Part shown: positions 45,121-54,026 of the stretch, in pieces
Layout of the letters: every line of letters starts with the position of its first letter
How positions within the stretch are numbered: position 1 is the stretch's first letter
Source of the DNA: Pseudolabrys sp. Root1462
GTDB lineage: Bacteria; Pseudomonadota; Alphaproteobacteria; Rhizobiales; Xanthobacteraceae
Length of the DNA stretch: 64,000 bases
Assembly: GCF_001426945.1 (NCBI RefSeq)
Contig: NZ_LMFS01000001.1
Coordinates: 1,678,741 to 1,742,740, forward strand
Direction of reading: 5' to 3'
Program-made: the position numbers and the translations under genes
Notes under the pieces: model-generated
Told to the model about the DNA's origin: nothing
What the model saw: only the letters and a program-made list of their open reading frames with translations
Databases searched by the model: none

Positions 45121-45126
45121 CATTAG

Positions 45127-45483
45127 ATGGGCCGGTACGAGAACAGGGGCAGCGCACGCGAGCGCGGGTACACCAGGCGCTGGGACAAGGCCCGGGCCAC
45201 CTACCTACGTAGCCACCCGCTCTGCCGCATGTGTGAGGGCCAAGGCCTGACAGTCGCGGCAACCGTGGTCGATCACATCATCCCGCACAAAGGCGACCAG
45301 AAACTATTCTGGGATATCGAGGGCAACTGGCAACCGCTCTGCAAGTTCCACCACGATAGCGCCAAGCAGGCCGAGGAAGGTCGGGGCTATAGCGGTGAAG
45401 TTGGCCTCGATGGCTGGCCTCTGGATCAAAAACACCCTGCCAATCGAATTCGCCCACCCCCGGGGGGTGGGTCAAAAGTCTGA
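45127..45483 (+). CDS. HNH endonuclease next to terminase
   Basis: 118 aa. HNH core: HPLCRMCEGQGLTVAATVVD, then HIIPHKGDQ and NWQPLCKFHHDSAKQ, giving the His/Asn/His residues and a zinc Cys set. In HK97-like phages an HNH protein lies immediately before TerS and stimulates terminase cutting at cos, so a packaging role is likely. The Pro/Gly-rich tail is probably unstructured. Confidence 0.88.
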   Translation: MGRYENRGSARERGYTRRWDKARATYLRSHPLCRMCEGQGLTVAATVVDHIIPHKGDQKLFWDIEGNWQPLCKFHHDSAKQAEEGRGYSGEVGLDGWPLDQKHPANRIRPPPGGGSKV

Positions 45484-45563
45484 GGCCCGTCGCGCCGGGA
45501 CCGGTGGCGACCATTCAAACCAAGAAAGTCGGAATTGAATACTAAAAGCCCACTGGTGATGTG

Positions 45564-46094
45564 ATGAGAGGAGCCAAGCCAAAGATCGGCAACGTCGTTC
45601 CCATGAAGGGAACGGACCTTGCGGCCAACGAAAAATCCCGCCGGGACCGCGCGCGCAAGCTAGCGTTGAAGCTGCGGCCGAAGGATTTGAACGACGAGGA
45701 GAAGAAGGAATGGATGCGGCTCGGCTCGATGCTCGCCGATCCGGTCCTCGATCGGTTGAAGCCGCACTTCGTCGACGCCGCGCTCATGCTTGTCCGTGTC
45801 AGCCTGCGCATCCGCGCCTATGACCGGTTTTTCGCTGAGAACAAGGTCGACATGGCGGAGGCCTATCCTGGCGCCGAGCGCGTGACCGGCGAGCCCGGGC
45901 TCGACGCCGAGATCTACATGGTCGAAGGCCGAAACGGGATTCAGCTCAAGAGCCACCCACACGTCGCGCAGCGGAATGAATGCTGGCGCCAGTGGCGTTC
46001 GCTGATCTCATTGTTCGGCCTGACGCCGACGGACGAACGCAACATGGCGCCTGGCCAGTCCGATCTTTTCGACCCGGCCTCCGAGTTCGATTGA
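45564..46094 (+). CDS. Terminase small subunit (P27 family)
   Basis: 176 aa from the ATG at 45564; a GTG lies one codon upstream. The P27-type features are a basic start (RGAKPKIGNVVPMKG), the core LSMLADPVLDRLKP-like helices, then LVRVSLRIRAYDRFFAENKV and the closing HPHVAQRNECWRQWRSLISL with LFGLTPTDERNM. It recognises phage DNA and recruits the large subunit for packaging. Confidence 0.88.
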   Translation: MRGAKPKIGNVVPMKGTDLAANEKSRRDRARKLALKLRPKDLNDEEKKEWMRLGSMLADPVLDRLKPHFVDAALMLVRVSLRIRAYDRFFAENKVDMAEAYPGAERVTGEPGLDAEIYMVEGRNGIQLKSHPHVAQRNECWRQWRSLISLFGLTPTDERNMAPGQSDLFDPASEFD

Positions 46095-46098
46095 TCCC

Positions 46099-47919
46099 GT
46101 GTCTGAAGACCAAACGACCGCTTATGCGGTCGCTGTCGTCGCGCGTGAGATTATCGCCGGGCCCCACGTCCGTGCCGCGTGCCGCCGGCACCTCAAGGAT
46201 CTGAAAGACGGCGCCGCCCGCGGGATGGCCTTCGACGTTGCCGAAGCGCAGCGCGCCATCCGCTTCTTCGCGACCGTGCTGACCGTCGAGGTTGAGGAAA
46301 AGGGCGACGATGGTGTCGCGACCTCGCGGGCCGTGCCGTTTGTGCTGCAGCCCTGGCAATGCTTCATCGTCGGGTCGTTGTTCGGCTGGAAGAATGCGAA
46401 GGGCTTCCGCAGATTCCGCAGGGCCTATTGCGAGATTGGCAAGGGCTCCGGCAAGTCGCCGATGGCGGCTGGCATCGGCCACTACATGCACGGCTTCACG
46501 AAGAAGCTGCGCTCGGAAGTCTACTCGGCCGCGACGGATATGGACCAGGCCAACATCCTGTTCCGAGACGCGGTCGCGATGTGGGAGCGGTCGCCGGCGC
46601 TGCAACAGCGCCTCGGCCACAAGGGCGAAAACCCGGTCATCGAGCTGACGCACCCGCGGTCGGGATCGTTCTTCAAGCCGATCTCGAGCGACAAGAAAGG
46701 TAAGTCCGGCATCCGGCCGATGTGCGCGCTGATCGATGAGATCCACGAGCACCCGAATAATTCAGTGATCGAGATGCTGCGCGCCGGCACGAAGGGCAAC
46801 CAGCAGGCGCTTATCTTCGAGATCACGAACTCCGGCTTCGATCGCAAGTCGGTCTGCTGGCACGAACATGAGTACAGCCTCAAGGTTGTGCACGGTGACG
46901 AGCGGTTGAGCGTCGAGGAAACCGACACATGGTTTGCCTACGTCTGCGCGCTCGATGAAGGCGAAGAGCCGTTCGAAGACGAAAGCTGCTGGATCAAGGT
47001 CAACCCGAATCTCGGCATCTCGATTCAGCCTGACTACATCCGCGAGCAGGTCGCCGAAGCCAAAGGCATGCCCTCCAAGGAAGGCATGGTTCGCCGTCTC
47101 AATTTCTGCCAGTGGACACAAAGCGAGTCGTCGGCAATCCCGCGTCAAGTCTGGATGGCTTGCCAAGCCGTCGGCAACAAAGCCTTCGACCCGGAGGAAC
47201 TGACGGAGCGCAACGTCCCGTGCTTCGGCGGACTCGATCTCTCCAAGGTTCGCGACCTGACAGCGTTCACCTTGACGTGGATGCTCGAAAACAAAAAGGA
47301 CCAGTGGCGCTTCGCCTCGAAGACATGGTTCTGGACGCCGAAGGATACGCTGCGCGAGCGCGCCAAAACGGACATGGCGCCGTATGAGGCATGGGTAAAG
47401 GAAGGCTTTATGGAAGCCGTTCCGGGACCGCGCATCAAGTATTCCTGGCTGGCCGATGCCATCCCGGAAATCTGTGCGCGGTACCAGCCGCAGATCATCG
47501 GCTGTGATCAGTACGGGCTTGAACAGTTGCTCGATGCGATGGCGGAGAAGGGCGCGGAATTGCCCGGCGCTGTGGTTCATCCGCAAGGCTTCAATCGCCG
47601 GAAGGTCGGCGAGCGCGAAGACCTGAAGCAAGACGATAGCGGCGCCGAAGAGCTCGTTCTTTGGATGCCGGACTCGATCAACAAGCTCGAAGCCGCTCTC
47701 CTCGAAGAGCGTATCGCGATCGATGTCAACCCGGTCATGACATCCTGCGCCGCCGGCGTGATCTACGAAGAAAACAAAACGGGTCACCGCATGTTCAACA
47801 AGGCCAAAGCGACGGGGCGCATTGACGGCATGGTGTCGCTGGCGATGAGCATTGGCGTGGCAACGGTGCAGCCCGACAAGACGTCGATCTACGCCACCCG
47901 CGGGGCTTTGGTTCTCTGA
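46099..47919 (+). CDS. Terminase large subunit
   Basis: 606 aa from GTG, 4 bp after TerS. The ATPase has Walker A in CEIGKGSGKSPMAAGIGHYM near residue 113, Walker B in MCALIDEIHEH (Asp near 213) and FEITNSGFDRKSVCWHEHEY as the coupling region. The nuclease half has GGLDLSKVRDLTAFTLTWM (first acidic cluster, around 377), IIGCDQYGLEQLLDAM, and a late Asp in TGRIDGMVSLAMSIGVA. It cuts and pumps DNA into the prohead. Confidence 0.94.
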   Translation: MSEDQTTAYAVAVVAREIIAGPHVRAACRRHLKDLKDGAARGMAFDVAEAQRAIRFFATVLTVEVEEKGDDGVATSRAVPFVLQPWQCFIVGSLFGWKNAKGFRRFRRAYCEIGKGSGKSPMAAGIGHYMHGFTKKLRSEVYSAATDMDQANILFRDAVAMWERSPALQQRLGHKGENPVIELTHPRSGSFFKPISSDKKGKSGIRPMCALIDEIHEHPNNSVIEMLRAGTKGNQQALIFEITNSGFDRKSVCWHEHEYSLKVVHGDERLSVEETDTWFAYVCALDEGEEPFEDESCWIKVNPNLGISIQPDYIREQVAEAKGMPSKEGMVRRLNFCQWTQSESSAIPRQVWMACQAVGNKAFDPEELTERNVPCFGGLDLSKVRDLTAFTLTWMLENKKDQWRFASKTWFWTPKDTLRERAKTDMAPYEAWVKEGFMEAVPGPRIKYSWLADAIPEICARYQPQIIGCDQYGLEQLLDAMAEKGAELPGAVVHPQGFNRRKVGEREDLKQDDSGAEELVLWMPDSINKLEAALLEERIAIDVNPVMTSCAAGVIYEENKTGHRMFNKAKATGRIDGMVSLAMSIGVATVQPDKTSIYATRGALVL

Positions 47920-49175
47920 TGGCCTTATGGTCGCGACTGTTCAATCGGCCGTCGGCTGCGCCGCGCAACGCGACACAGCAGGATGGTGGTGGTGTTCTCA
48001 TCACCAACTCGGCCGATCTCGATCAGTATCTCAAGGACGGCAGTACGACCAAGGCCGGCATGGTTGTGACGCCGGACACGGCCATGCGGAACGGCGCGGT
48101 CTATGCCTGCGTGCGCCTGCTGTCCGGCCCTCAGGCGACCCTGCCGCTGCAGATCAAGCGCCGCGTCGATGAAAAGACACGTGCCGATGCGTCCGATACT
48201 CCAATCTGGAAGGTCATCAACCGCAAGCCTAACAGGTGGCAGAAGCCGCACCAGTTCAAGCGCATGATGGCGGCCCATGTGCTTCTTCGCGGCAATGCCT
48301 ACGCGCTCAAAGTTATGTCGCGCGGTGAGCTACAGGGGCTGATCCCGCTCAATCCAGATCGGACGAAGACCGTTCAAAACGATGATATGTCGTTGACGCA
48401 TCAATACACGTCGCCGACGGGCCGGCGCATCGATTTCAAGCAGGATGAAATCTTTCACCTCTACGGCCTGACACTAAATGGCTATGAGGGCGTGACGCCG
48501 ATCACGTTTGCGCGCGAGACAATCGGTCTTGCCCTGGCGCAGGAAGACTACGGCGCGACGACGTTCAAGAACGGCGCCCGCACGCCCGGTACGCTGACGC
48601 ACCCGGCCAAGCTCGGTGAAGATGCGCAGCGTCTGTTGAAGGCGAGCCTCGACGAATATCGCGCCGGCGGCGATAGCGAAGGAAAGTTCCTGATCCTCGA
48701 AGAGGCGATGAAGTTCGAACGCCTCGGAATGACAGCCGTTGACGCGCAGTGGATCGAAAGCCGGAAGCTGTCGCGCTCCGATATCGCGATGTTTTATGGC
48801 GTGCCACCGTCGATGATCGGCGACAACTCGGGTTCGGATTCGAACTGGGGTACGGGCCTCGAGCAGAAGGCCAATGGCTTCGTTACCTTCACGCTCGAAG
48901 ACTACCTGACGATGTGGGAAGAGGGGATCACGATCGACCTCAACTCCGACCCGGATATCTATGCCCGCTACAATCGAGCCGCCCTTGTGAAGGGCGATCT
49001 CAATGCGCGCTGGAATGCTTATGTGCGCGGTCTTCAGTGGGGCGTCTGGTCACCGAACGAAGTGCGTGCGCTCGAAGATCAAAACCCCCGCGAAGGGGGC
49101 GATATCTTCTATCCGCCTCCGAACACAGCCGGGGCTTCGGCCGATGCCGGCGCATCCAAAGGAACAGGGCAATGA
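47919..49175 (+). CDS. Portal protein (HK97 family)
   Basis: 418 aa, TGATG overlap with TerL. Typical HK97 portal segments: NGAVYACVRLLSGPQATLPL near residue 60, KRMMAAHVLLRGNAYALKVM, RIDFKQDEIFHLYGLTLNGY, DAQWIESRKLSRSDIAMFYG with VPPSMIGD, and TFTLEDYLTMWEEGI near residue 320. A Gly/Ala-rich tail ends the protein. It forms the dodecameric ring through which DNA enters and leaves the head. Confidence 0.93.
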   Translation: MALWSRLFNRPSAAPRNATQQDGGGVLITNSADLDQYLKDGSTTKAGMVVTPDTAMRNGAVYACVRLLSGPQATLPLQIKRRVDEKTRADASDTPIWKVINRKPNRWQKPHQFKRMMAAHVLLRGNAYALKVMSRGELQGLIPLNPDRTKTVQNDDMSLTHQYTSPTGRRIDFKQDEIFHLYGLTLNGYEGVTPITFARETIGLALAQEDYGATTFKNGARTPGTLTHPAKLGEDAQRLLKASLDEYRAGGDSEGKFLILEEAMKFERLGMTAVDAQWIESRKLSRSDIAMFYGVPPSMIGDNSGSDSNWGTGLEQKANGFVTFTLEDYLTMWEEGITIDLNSDPDIYARYNRAALVKGDLNARWNAYVRGLQWGVWSPNEVRALEDQNPREGGDIFYPPPNTAGASADAGASKGTGQ

Positions 49176-50020
49176 CCCTTCGCAAAATGCCTGAGGCGAA
49201 GTCTTTCGCTCGCCCGCAGAATTTCCAGTGGGATGCGCCATCCGACGTGCTGGCCAAGTGGGCCGAGCGCCCGCTCGCCGCCGAAGGCGATGATCCGTCG
49301 ACGATCTCGATCTATGACGTGATCGGCGAGGATATGTGGACCGGCGGCGGATTCACCGCCAAGCGCATGGCCGGCGCGCTGCGCGCCATCGGGAAAAACC
49401 CGGTGAACGTCAAGGTCAATTCGCCTGGCGGCGACATGTTCGAAGGCATCGCGATCTACAACCTGCTGCGCGAGCATCCGGCGAAGGTAACGGTCGACGT
49501 CATGGGGTGGGCGGCTTCGGCGGCGTCGATCATCGCCATGGCTGGCGACGAAATCCGCATGGGCCTCGGCACCTTCATGATGGTGCACAACGCATGGGGC
49601 ATGGTGATCGGCAATCGCCATGACATGGCCGATGCTGCGAAGCTCTTCGAGGGCTTCGATTCGGCCATCGTCGATATCTATGCCGCCCGCGCCAACATCG
49701 ATCGCAAGGCCATCGAGAAGCTGATGGATGCGGAAACCTTCATGGGGCCGTCCGAAGCGGTCGCCAAGGGCTTCGCCGATTCCGTCGCCGAAGATCTGAA
49801 GCCGGCCGATGCCCAGGCTCGCAGTGTCGATCAGCGCCTGATGGCGCGCCGCCAGACCGAGTCGGCTCTCGCCAAGGCTGGCTATCCCCGCAGTCTGCGC
49901 AGCGAAATGATGGCGCAGCTCATGAATTCGCCCGAGCGTGATGCAGGGCAAGACTCCGGCGCGCGCGATGCAGCCGTCAACGCAGGTCTTCTCGACCTGA
50001 TCAGCACCCTCAAATCATAG
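49172..50020 (+). CDS. Head maturation protease (ClpP-like)
   Basis: 282 aa, overlapping the portal stop. ClpP-type serine protease: VNVKVNSPGGDMFEGIAIYN near residue 75, the nucleophile Ser in MGWAASAASIIAMAGDEI, the His in FMMVHNAWGMVIGNRHDM, and an Asp in the helix after FDSAIVDIYAARANIDRKAI. It removes the N-terminal delta domain of the capsid protein during prohead maturation. The C-terminal Gln/Arg-rich part is probably a scaffold contact. Confidence 0.92.
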   Translation: MTLRKMPEAKSFARPQNFQWDAPSDVLAKWAERPLAAEGDDPSTISIYDVIGEDMWTGGGFTAKRMAGALRAIGKNPVNVKVNSPGGDMFEGIAIYNLLREHPAKVTVDVMGWAASAASIIAMAGDEIRMGLGTFMMVHNAWGMVIGNRHDMADAAKLFEGFDSAIVDIYAARANIDRKAIEKLMDAETFMGPSEAVAKGFADSVAEDLKPADAQARSVDQRLMARRQTESALAKAGYPRSLRSEMMAQLMNSPERDAGQDSGARDAAVNAGLLDLISTLKS

Positions 50021-50028
50021 GTTCGTCC

Positions 50029-51348
50029 ATGAAACACGTTAATCCGCGCGCGGCTATGGCCGCGTCGACTGCGGTCGCGCCCGTACTCAATGCGCGCGCC
50101 CGTGGTATTGTCTTCGGCGTCCGCGCCGATGCCGGCAACGCCGACAAGATCCTCGCCGAGCTCAAGCAGACCTTCGAGACCTTCAAGGCCGAGCACAAGG
50201 CCGAACTCGAAGCTGTCAAAAAGGACGTGGTGCAGACCGAAAAGGTCGACCGCATCAACGCCGAAGTGACCAAGCTGCAGGGGGCGATCGACGAGGTGAA
50301 CGCGCTCGTTGCCGCTCTTCGCGTCAGCGGCGGCGGCGGCAAGGACGATCTGTCGGCCGATGAGAAAGCCCACGCCAAGGCCTTCAACTCATACTTCCGC
50401 AAGGGCGCCGAAGCCGGCCTCCGCGATCTGGAAGTCAAGGCCGCGGCGACGACCGACAACGATCCGAACGGCGGCTATCTGGTCGACAAGCAGACCGAGC
50501 AGACCGTCGATCGCGTGCTGGCGACCGTTTCCGCCATCCGCTCCATCGCGTCGGTGATGACCATCTCGGCGCAGACCTACCGCAAGCTGGTCGGGCAGGG
50601 CGGCGCCACCGGCGGCTGGGTCGGCGAAAAGCAGGCCCGTCCGGAAACCACGTCGCCGACGCTGGCGGCGCTGGAATTCCCGGCCATGGAGCTGTACGCC
50701 AATCCCTCGGCGACCCAGACCATGCTCGATGACGCCCGCGTCGACATCGCCGCTTGGCTCGGCGATGAAGTCTCGCAGACCTTTGCCGATTATGAAGGCG
50801 TTGCCTTCTATTCCGGCGATGGCGTCAACAAGCCGCGCGGCATCTCGTCCTACACGATGGTCGCCGATGCGTCGTACGCCTGGGGCAAGGTCGGTTTCCA
50901 GGTGTCCGGTGTGGCGGCTGCGCTCAACGACTCGACGCACAATGGCGCCGATGCCGTCACCGATCTCGTCTATTCGATCAAGCAGGGCTACCGCACCAAT
51001 GCGCGGTTCCTGATGAACCGGAAGACGCAGGCGGCGGTGCGCAAGTTCAAGACCCTCGGCACCGAGCAGTTGCCGCTGTGGCAGCCCTCGCTGCAGGTCG
51101 GCCAGCCGGCGACGCTGATGGGCTATCCCATCACCGATGACGACAACGTCGAGGATATCGGCGCCAACAAGTTCCCGATGTGGTTCGGCGACTTCAAGCG
51201 CGCCTATCTCATCGTCGACCGCGCCGGCATCCGCGTGCTGCGCGATCCCTTCACCAACAAGCCCTACGTGATGTTCTACACCACGAAGCGCGTCGGTGGC
51301 GGCATCCAGAACTTCGAGGCCGTCAAGGCCCTGAAGTGCAGCACCTGA
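50029..51348 (+). CDS. Major capsid protein (HK97 fold)
   Basis: 439 aa. The N-terminal 110 residues are a coiled-coil delta domain (DKILAELKQTFETFKAEHKA, then EVTKLQGAIDEVNALVAALR) acting as internal scaffold. The mature fold starts near residue 135 (AATTDNDPNGGYLVDKQTEQ). Its signatures are QTYRKLVGQGGATGGWVGEK, LEFPAMELYANPSATQTMLD and GLRVLRDPFTNKP-type ending (IRVLRDPFTNKPYVMFYTTK). It builds the icosahedral shell and is cleaved by the preceding protease. Confidence 0.94.
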   Translation: MKHVNPRAAMAASTAVAPVLNARARGIVFGVRADAGNADKILAELKQTFETFKAEHKAELEAVKKDVVQTEKVDRINAEVTKLQGAIDEVNALVAALRVSGGGGKDDLSADEKAHAKAFNSYFRKGAEAGLRDLEVKAAATTDNDPNGGYLVDKQTEQTVDRVLATVSAIRSIASVMTISAQTYRKLVGQGGATGGWVGEKQARPETTSPTLAALEFPAMELYANPSATQTMLDDARVDIAAWLGDEVSQTFADYEGVAFYSGDGVNKPRGISSYTMVADASYAWGKVGFQVSGVAAALNDSTHNGADAVTDLVYSIKQGYRTNARFLMNRKTQAAVRKFKTLGTEQLPLWQPSLQVGQPATLMGYPITDDDNVEDIGANKFPMWFGDFKRAYLIVDRAGIRVLRDPFTNKPYVMFYTTKRVGGGIQNFEAVKALKCST

Positions 51349-51378
51349 TCGCTGGCTGAAGCCGGCTGATCGAACGCC

Positions 51379-51406
51379 GGGCGGCCCAGCCGGGCCGCCC
51401 ATCTTT
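51379..51406 (+). terminator. Hairpin after the capsid gene
   Basis: GGGCGGCCC-AGCC-GGGCCGCCC is a perfect 9-bp stem with a 4-nt loop, followed by ATCTTT. It probably gives partial termination, or 3' end protection, that boosts capsid over downstream products. Confidence 0.6.
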
Positions 51407-51441
51407 CCCGAAATGTCCATCTGAAACGAAAGGGCAAGTCC

Positions 51442-51852
51442 ATGAAGGACATGCACAATAATATCAACGTGCTTCGCGCTCTAAAGCCGCAGGCGGTCGG
51501 TACGACCGGTGCGGCCAACGGCGTGCTCTCGGCGATCATCGATCGTCAGGGCTTCGAGTCCGTTGAGTTCGCCTATCAGTCCGGCGGCAGCGCGTCGGTT
51601 GCGGACACGATCACCCCCGTGGTGTTCGAGGCCGCGGCGACCGGCGACTCGTTCGCGTCCGTGGCGGATGCCGATCTGCTCGGCACCGAGGCGGCGCTGA
51701 CCCTGTCGACCGCGGCCGGCAAGTATGGCCGTGTCGGCTATCGCGGCAACAAGCGCTACCTCAAGTTCAAGCTCTACGGCGTCGGCACGGCGACGGCCCT
51801 GGTGGCCGCTTCCGTGATCCTCGGCAATCCGCAGCAGGCACCTGTCGCCTGA
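51442..51852 (+). CDS. Hypothetical head-associated protein
   Basis: 136 aa. Beta-rich sequence with Gly/Ala repeats (TTGAANGVLSAIIDRQGFES, then YGRVGYRGNKRYLKFKLYGV). Its place between capsid and connector genes fits a head decoration or stabilising protein, but no family was recognised. It ends in a TGATG overlap with the next gene. Confidence 0.68.
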   Translation: MKDMHNNINVLRALKPQAVGTTGAANGVLSAIIDRQGFESVEFAYQSGGSASVADTITPVVFEAAATGDSFASVADADLLGTEAALTLSTAAGKYGRVGYRGNKRYLKFKLYGVGTATALVAASVILGNPQQAPVA

Positions 51853-52640
51853 TGGTTGCTCTGTCGCCAGTCCTGGCCGCGCGCGGGGTGACCGCGCGCG
51901 GCGTTCCGGAGCACGTCGCCATTGTCGGCCTCGGGCCTTCATGCGCGACGTTCTTCGAACTCACGCGCCGGCTCGGCGGGGTGAGCGCGTATTGCGATGA
52001 AGTCTGGGGCATCAACGCCATCGGCGACGTGCTCAAGTGCGACCGTATCTTTCACATGGACGATCTTCGCGTGCAGGAAGCGCGCGCCGAGGCGAAGCCC
52101 GACGGCAATATTGCCGCCATGGTGGCTTGGCTGAAAAGCCATCCCGGCCCGATTTATACGAGCGTGGTACGCCCCGGGTATCCCGGGCTTGTCGCCTTTC
52201 CGCTCGAGGAAGTGCTCAACCGCAAGCACGACGGCAATGGCGGCGCGCCGTATTTCAATTCGACGGCGGCCTATGCGATTGCCTATGCCATTCACGTCGG
52301 TGTCAAGCGCATCTCGCTTTTCGGCCTCGATTATACCTTGCCGAACGCGCATCACGCCGAGAAAGGCCGGGCTTGCTGCGAATTCTGGCTCGGCATCGCG
52401 GCTTCGCGCGGCATTGAAATCACCGTGCCGGAAACGAGCTCGCTGCTGGATGCCTGCGCGCCGGAAGCCGAACGGCTCTATGGCTACGACTGCGTCGACG
52501 TGCACCTTCATGATAGGGAAGACGGGTCGGTGAAGGTCGAATTCGTCGCCAAGTCCGAGACGCCGTCGGCCGCGGAGGTTGAAGCCCGCTACGATCACTC
52601 GCAACATCCGAATCCGCTTGTGAGCGGCAAGGCTGCCTGA
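51852..52640 (+). CDS. DUF115/MptE-like Rossmann-fold protein in the head gene cluster
   Basis: 262 aa. Features are VAIVGLGPSCATFFELTRRL near residue 22, VWGINAIGDVLKCDRIFHMD with DLRVQEAR (around 53-75), and STAAYAIAYAIHVGVKRISL followed by FGLDYTLPNAHHAEKGRACC. This resembles the Rossmann-type core of DUF115/motility-accessory or 6-hydroxymethylpterin pyrophosphokinase-like proteins, not a structural phage protein. It is translationally coupled to the genes on both sides, so it is a stable part of the late operon. Role unknown. Confidence 0.75.
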   Translation: MVALSPVLAARGVTARGVPEHVAIVGLGPSCATFFELTRRLGGVSAYCDEVWGINAIGDVLKCDRIFHMDDLRVQEARAEAKPDGNIAAMVAWLKSHPGPIYTSVVRPGYPGLVAFPLEEVLNRKHDGNGGAPYFNSTAAYAIAYAIHVGVKRISLFGLDYTLPNAHHAEKGRACCEFWLGIAASRGIEITVPETSSLLDACAPEAERLYGYDCVDVHLHDREDGSVKVEFVAKSETPSAAEVEARYDHSQHPNPLVSGKAA

Positions 52641-53221
52641 TGTATCGCCCCGTCCTCGTCACGCCGCCGGCAGCAAAGCCGCTCACCCTCGAAGAGGTGA
52701 AGGCTCACCTTGACGTGTCCTATACCGATAAGGACACCGAAATCACGCTTTTGCTCGATGCCGCGATTGCCTATCTCGACGGTTGGACCGGCATTCTGGG
52801 GCGGTGCCTGATGCCGCAAACCTGGCGGCAGGATTTCGACGACTTCTCCCGTTGCCTGCGCCTGCCGCTGTTCCAGGCCGCGTCGATCACCAGTGTGAAA
52901 TACGACGATAGTTCCGCCGTCGAGCAGACCGTATCGTCAAGCTTCTACGATCTGCTGACCGATGACCGCGGCGGCTTCGTCCGCTTCAAGGATACCTACA
53001 GCTTCGCCGCGGTGAACAGTCAGCGTCCGGCCGTCCGCGTCGCCTATGTCGCGGGCTATGCCGATGCGGCGAGCGTGCCGGCGGCGATAAAAGCTGCAAT
53101 GCTGCTGCTGATCCGCCACTGGTTCGACAATCCCGGCGCTGTGCAGGTCGGCCAACCGGCACAGGCGATGCCGTTCGCGGTTGATGCGCTGCTGGCGCCG
53201 TATCGACGGATTTCGTTCTAG
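52640..53221 (+). CDS. Head-tail connector (gp6-like)
   Basis: 193 aa, overlapping the previous stop. The N-terminal LTLEEVKAHLDVSYTDKDTE, then ITLLLDAAIAYLDGWTGILG, is the helical core of HK97 gp6/SPP1 gp15-type adaptors, followed by a beta region with PQTWRQDFDDF and the late helix IKAAMLLLIRHWFDNPGAV. It docks under the portal ring. Confidence 0.9.
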   Translation: MYRPVLVTPPAAKPLTLEEVKAHLDVSYTDKDTEITLLLDAAIAYLDGWTGILGRCLMPQTWRQDFDDFSRCLRLPLFQAASITSVKYDDSSAVEQTVSSSFYDLLTDDRGGFVRFKDTYSFAAVNSQRPAVRVAYVAGYADAASVPAAIKAAMLLLIRHWFDNPGAVQVGQPAQAMPFAVDALLAPYRRISF

Positions 53222-53223
53222 TC

Positions 53224-53607
53224 ATGCAGCGCCGGTATGATCGCCTCGTCACGGTACAGCGCAAGTCGGTGACGCAGTCGGGTTCTGGCGAAGAGGTCTC
53301 CACCTGGACGGATATCGCCTATCGGGTGCCGGCACGGGTAGAGCCGACGCGTGGCAGCGAGCGGATGACGGGTGCCCAGGAAGTGGCGCAGCAGGAGTTG
53401 ACGGTGACGATCCGCTTCCATGTGATTCCGTCGACGTCGCGCCCGCTGACCCCTGAAGATCGCATCATCTATCCCGTCGACGGCCTGAGTCAGAACGTGC
53501 AAGCGCCGCCGGCAAACTGCATCCTCGATATCGTTTCGCCCGATGAGGTCGGCCGGCAGATCGACCTTTCGATCAAGACTATTCGCCGGGCGGATGTGAC
53601 GTCGTGA
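53224..53607 (+). CDS. Head closure protein (SPP1 gp16-like)
   Basis: 127 aa, 2 bp after the connector. Typical opening RRYDRLVTVQRKSVTQSGSG with EEVSTWTDIAYRVPARV, then GAQEVAQQELTVTIRF and the ending ILDIVSP...DLSIKTI. This is the PF05521 pattern (head-tail adaptor, beta-barrel ring that closes the filled head). Overlaps the next gene by 4 bp. Confidence 0.88.
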   Translation: MQRRYDRLVTVQRKSVTQSGSGEEVSTWTDIAYRVPARVEPTRGSERMTGAQEVAQQELTVTIRFHVIPSTSRPLTPEDRIIYPVDGLSQNVQAPPANCILDIVSPDEVGRQIDLSIKTIRRADVTS

Positions 53608-54026
53608 CCGTCAAGGACATTCGCCCCGCGCTGCGCGCCTTCCTGCTGGCCGATAGCGTTATCAGCACGGCAGTGGGTGGCGCGCGGGTCTATCCGACGA
53701 AGATGGCGCAGGGCGTCACGGCGGAAAGCCTCGTCTATAACCTGATCAGCGAAGTTGGTGACGTGCACACCGAAGGCCCGGACGGGCTTTGCTCGGCGCG
53801 AATTCAGGTCGATGCCTATGCCACGACCGCGGATGCAGCGATGGCGCTGGCTCTGCAGGTCAAGGATCGGTTGTTCGGCTATCGGGGCACGATGGGCAGC
53901 GGCGGCAATGCCGTGACGGTGCAGGGCGTGTTCCTGGGCGGCACGGGCCGCACCGAGTTCGATGACATCGCGCAGATGCACCGCGTCAGTCGCGATTTTC
54001 TGGTGGGGTTCGAAGACCGTGGCTAG
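53604..54026 (+). CDS. Tail terminator-like protein (DUF3168)
   Basis: 140 aa with GTG start. The DUF3168 pattern is DIRPALRAFLLADSVISTAV near the start, RVYPTKMAQGVTAESLVYNL, then ARIQVDAYATTADAAMALAL and the late DDIAQMHRVSRDFLVGF. This family caps the tail tube and joins it to the head. Confidence 0.85.
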   Translation: MTVKDIRPALRAFLLADSVISTAVGGARVYPTKMAQGVTAESLVYNLISEVGDVHTEGPDGLCSARIQVDAYATTADAAMALALQVKDRLFGYRGTMGSGGNAVTVQGVFLGGTGRTEFDDIAQMHRVSRDFLVGFEDRG

